Part shown: positions 61,354 to 64,000 of the stretch, piece by piece
Position numbering within the stretch: position 1 is the first letter of the stretch
How the letters are laid out: each line of letters opens with the position of its first letter
Assembly: GCA_020722765.1 (NCBI GenBank)
Contig: DYKD01000004.1
Span: 5,967 to 69,966 of the forward strand
Reading direction: 5' to 3'
Source: Brevinema andersonii
GTDB taxonomy: Bacteria; Spirochaetota; DYKD01
Length of the DNA stretch: 64,000 bases
The notes under the pieces: model-generated
The model's input: the letters and a program-made list of their open reading frames with translations, nothing else
Databases searched by the model: none
Told to the model about the DNA's origin: nothing
Translations under genes and position numbers: made by a program

Positions 61354-63771
61354 TTAAGCGCTCTCACTTTTATTCCACAACTTGTCCACATCCGCAAGAT
61401 TTTGGATGTAAAAAGGTATAACTAGCTCTTGATGTAACAGATCATGACCAACGCTCACGTCAACTGGGAGGAAAAACCCAGATTTTTTATCAATCGGCCT
61501 TCGGAGAATTGACCACATAACGGCTATCACTTTGGAAAGTTGGTCATTTGGCGCCTCAACAACAACCGCGTCATGTATTTGCAGGATAACCTTTGCGTTG
61601 GGTAGATGCTTCACAAACCACTGAGAGATTCGCCAGAGCGATAAATTTGTCCACATCGCGACACATGACTGAGGTCCAAAATTCAATGCTTCACGAACTA
61701 CTCTAGCAACGTCTTGCTTATTGCCGAATCGTAGGTCAAAAAAGAAATGGCGTTCAAGGCCAAACCAATTGCGTATCACTCCTTTTTCGGTAGCACTCGC
61801 CTTAACTTCTTCCATATAGCGTTGAACTTTTGGAAAGGTCTTAAAGAACAAATCGTTTAAACGTTGCGCTTCAAATTCAGATATACCCAACTGTCTCGCC
61901 AATAACGCGGTTGATGACCCATACACCTTTCCGAAAGCAATAAATTTTACTTGCTGCCGCATTTCGGGCGTTACATGCTCTCTATCAACACCAAAAAAGA
62001 ATGCTGCGTTATTAATATGGATGTCCACTGTAGGATCCAACCATTCATATTGACCTGAGAGAAATCCAAGCCAGCGTAACTCCGCCGCACTGAAATCACA
62101 TTTAACGAGTGAGTAACCTGGTCTTGCGACGAAAAGCTCCAAGATAATGGATTTTCTAGGTAATGTTTGTAAAGCTGGGTCCGATGCAGATAAACGTCCG
62201 GTCTTTTTTATATCAAAATTCGTGTGCACTCTATTGTTAACATCAACATAATGCTGAATGTTTTTGACGTAAGATGTGTGCAGCTTTTCTATTTTCTTTA
62301 CTTCCAAAAGAGCTTTTATAAACGGGTATCGTTCCGCCATCGATTCCATTAATTCTTTACGAAAACTTGGTTTCCCCTTCTTTGTTCTACCAACGATTGG
62401 GATTCCAAGTTTAAGAAACACTTGAGCTAGTTGATCATTGGACCGGTGGTTGAATGCGTAACCTACTGCGTTATGCAAAATTTGTACCTTTGCATTGATT
62501 TCCTTCGTCAACTGATCGTCTACCAGGGAAAGCTTGGTTAAGTCTATACCTAAACCTGTTATTGACATTCCCGCGAGAGTCTTTAAAACGGGCACTAAAT
62601 ACTTGAATAAATTATTCTTTCTAGCTGGGTCTTCGAAATGTTTTTTCATTGCACTCCATACACGTACCGTATTTACTGCGTCACAGGCCGAATATGGAAT
62701 CCATTCATTAAGGTCAACCGAGTCATAATTCATGGTGTAAGGACCAATACCACTCAGGATACTCCCAAGAACGGGTAAACTTTTGGGCATATTCTCATCA
62801 ATCAAGGTAAAGGCGTACATGACATCTACAACCACGTTTGGAGTATATCCATGCCTTTTCAAGAGAATATAGTCATACAACAGATTAAATATACCACAAC
62901 GCAAATTAAACTTTTGAAAAACAGGCAGCACATCCTCACGTGACGTAGAGTGCCCAATTCCGTTCAGGAGTTCCTCAGCGCCTAAACTTGTAGTGTAAAA
63001 CTTGGTCGGACAATGGATTACATAGCCCTTGTCTTCATCACTTTCGAAAGAGAAGCTGATCATGAATAGTTCGGCTGTGTGAGGATTTGTACTTGTCGCT
63101 TCTGTGTCAATGAACATCAATTCATCACGATGTTCACTTAAAATTTTTTCGAGTTCGGGAATAGATCGTATGACCTCATACGTCCATGGCCTATATCTTG
63201 GTATTCCCTGCAAAAGATTGCGTGCGATCTCAATGTCATTAATTAACAGTGAAGCAAACGGCAAATCGCGTCGCAGCACAAAAGCGGGGTGTATTGAGGG
63301 AACTACTTGCAAATGCTGAATGCTCTCGCATTCCAAAACGTGAGAGCGCATCATCATAATTTGAACATCTGTATCAGGAAAGAAGGCGCGGGTAGGTTCT
63401 GCACCTAAAGCAAGAACGACTTTGGGATTCACTTTTCGTAATGAGTCCAATAAAGGACCACTAAAGAGAGCGACTTCACTTCGAGATGGAGCTCGATTGT
63501 TGGGAAGCTTGCACGGAATCAGGTTACCGACCCAGCACGCATCCCTATCAACGCCAGCAATTTCTAAACATTTATTTAAAACTTGGCCTGAAGGCCCAAC
63601 AAAACACTGCCCAGCGAGAATTTCGTCCTCAGCTGGCGCGATACCAACAATCGCTAAGCCGCAAAAAGGCTTTGAAGGAAGTTGTGGAGGAACAACAGCG
63701 TTTGGTACGCTTTGCACTAGGAGCGATTGTAAATAAGCAAGATGTGGCAAGGAAGTACCTTCCCCATACAC
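61354..63771 (-). CDS. Family A DNA polymerase with UDG-like N-terminal domain
   Basis: An 805-residue protein with a GTG start. Residues 30-185 resemble a family 4 uracil-DNA glycosylase (VGIAPAEDE, FVGPSGQVLNKCL, NLIPCKLPNNRAPSRSE, then PSIHPAFVLR), but the GEAPG Glu is Ile and most iron-sulfur Cys are missing. A 3'-5' exonuclease follows (FIDTEAT, FNLLYDY, YSACDA) with its acidic residues kept. The polymerase domain has motif A DFSAAELR near 557, motif B KFIAFGKVYG near 607 and motif C IHDAVV near 730. It is the likely replicative polymerase. A similar domain fusion is known in Bacillus phage SPO1. Confidence 0.92.
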   Translation of the reverse strand: MYGEGTSLPHLAYLQSLLVQSVPNAVVPPQLPSKPFCGLAIVGIAPAEDEILAGQCFVGPSGQVLNKCLEIAGVDRDACWVGNLIPCKLPNNRAPSRSEVALFSGPLLDSLRKVNPKVVLALGAEPTRAFFPDTDVQIMMMRSHVLECESIQHLQVVPSIHPAFVLRRDLPFASLLINDIEIARNLLQGIPRYRPWTYEVIRSIPELEKILSEHRDELMFIDTEATSTNPHTAELFMISFSFESDEDKGYVIHCPTKFYTTSLGAEELLNGIGHSTSREDVLPVFQKFNLRCGIFNLLYDYILLKRHGYTPNVVVDVMYAFTLIDENMPKSLPVLGSILSGIGPYTMNYDSVDLNEWIPYSACDAVNTVRVWSAMKKHFEDPARKNNLFKYLVPVLKTLAGMSITGLGIDLTKLSLVDDQLTKEINAKVQILHNAVGYAFNHRSNDQLAQVFLKLGIPIVGRTKKGKPSFRKELMESMAERYPFIKALLEVKKIEKLHTSYVKNIQHYVDVNNRVHTNFDIKKTGRLSASDPALQTLPRKSIILELFVARPGYSLVKCDFSAAELRWLGFLSGQYEWLDPTVDIHINNAAFFFGVDREHVTPEMRQQVKFIAFGKVYGSSTALLARQLGISEFEAQRLNDLFFKTFPKVQRYMEEVKASATEKGVIRNWFGLERHFFFDLRFGNKQDVARVVREALNFGPQSCVAMWTNLSLWRISQWFVKHLPNAKVILQIHDAVVVEAPNDQLSKVIAVMWSILRRPIDKKSGFFLPVDVSVGHDLLHQELVIPFYIQNLADVDKLWNKSESA

Positions 63772-63774
63772 TGA

Positions 63775-64000
63775 TTAGAAACTTTCCTTTAGAATTTGCA
63801 AACCCTCAATGAACTTACGCTCATCAATTTTATCTTTTTCGAAATCTAGGTAGTCATGTGGCCCTTTTCCAATCGAGTACTTAGATACCCATGACGTGTC
63901 CAAAGAACTTACTAAGCCTGCTAAGCCTTTTAGTTCTCTAGGGTCAGGGAGACCTAACAAATGCACCTCCTTACGCCTCACAAACCGCTTAACAGCTTTC
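63775..64000 (-). CDS. C-terminal fragment of a TGT/DpdA-like protein
   Basis: The frame is open to the right edge, so the start lies outside the window; 74 residues are visible. EVHLLGLPDPRELKGLAGLVSSLDTSW resembles the 'HLLG..P.EL....  ..S.D.SW' segment of tRNA-guanine transglycosylases and their DNA-acting relatives DpdA, broken here into two parts for reading. DpdA exchanges guanine for a 7-deazaguanine in DNA, and FolE, QueD and QueC are encoded nearby. The match is short, so the call depends partly on context. The stop lies 4 bases before the polymerase start. Confidence 0.5.
   Translation of the reverse strand, partial: KAVKRFVRRKEVHLLGLPDPRELKGLAGLVSSLDTSWVSKYSIGKGPHDYLDFEKDKIDERKFIEGLQILKESF

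Overview
This window is part of the genome of a long-tailed, double-stranded DNA phage (siphovirus-like) that infects a bacterium. The evidence is a complete head-tail set (terminase, portal, protease, HK97-type capsid protein, connectors, tail tube, tape measure, hub), strong Shine-Dalgarno sites in front of most genes, intrinsic terminators and one near-consensus sigma-70 promoter. Every gene I support lies on the minus strand, so transcription runs from high to low coordinates. Both ends of the window cut through genes, so the genome is larger than 64 kb. A 4,831-residue tape measure implies an exceptionally long tail, comparable in size to that of the Thermus phages P23-45 and P74-26. That comparison concerns protein length only, and I do not name a host.

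Layout in transcription order. (1) 64000-56500: a C-terminal fragment resembling a tRNA-guanine transglycosylase/DpdA, a family A DNA polymerase with an N-terminal uracil-glycosylase-like domain, QueD, a nuclease, a thymidylate-synthase-like enzyme, an orotate phosphoribosyltransferase and a papain-like protease. (2) 56500-51000: a surface-chemistry cluster with a CmcI-like methyltransferase, a second methyltransferase, two glycosyltransferases, a sulfotransferase fused to a glycosyltransferase-like domain, and a lipoprotein. (3) 51000-39000: recombination and nucleotide genes (SbcD/SbcC, FolE, HD nucleotidase, Ro60, dUTPase, vWA protein, intein-containing QueC, UvsY-like, gp32-like, RecA/UvsX). 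(4) 38800-20100: packaging and head genes (small terminase, kinase, intein-containing large terminase, portal, a nucleotidyltransferase, a ligase plus phosphoesterase-like protein, protease, capsid, connectors) with a multi-domain glycosyltransferase among them, then the tail tube gene, which is split by group I introns. (5) 20100-1: tail chaperones, the giant tape measure, DUF2163-like, NlpC/P60 and hub proteins, a second tail-tube paralog and a truncated tip gene.

How it fits together. FolE, QueD, QueC and the DpdA/TGT-like fragment form most of a pathway placing 7-deazaguanine derivatives in DNA; QueE is not in the window. RecA, UvsY-like, gp32-like and SbcCD genes look like a T4-style recombination system. 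Three kinds of self-removing element interrupt core genes: tandem group I introns and an endonuclease-bearing group I intron in the tail tube gene, and inteins in the large terminase (inside Walker A) and in QueC. Removing the introns restores a 193-residue tail tube protein that aligns along its length with its paralog near the left end.

The most unusual parts are the ligase/phosphoesterase/nucleotidyltransferase pair in the head operon, the Ro60 neighbourhood with a highly structured stretch just upstream, and the split tail tube gene. Apart from the intron region 21555-22418, no stretch over 300 bases lacks a gene. I found no tRNA gene, CRISPR array or insertion sequence.
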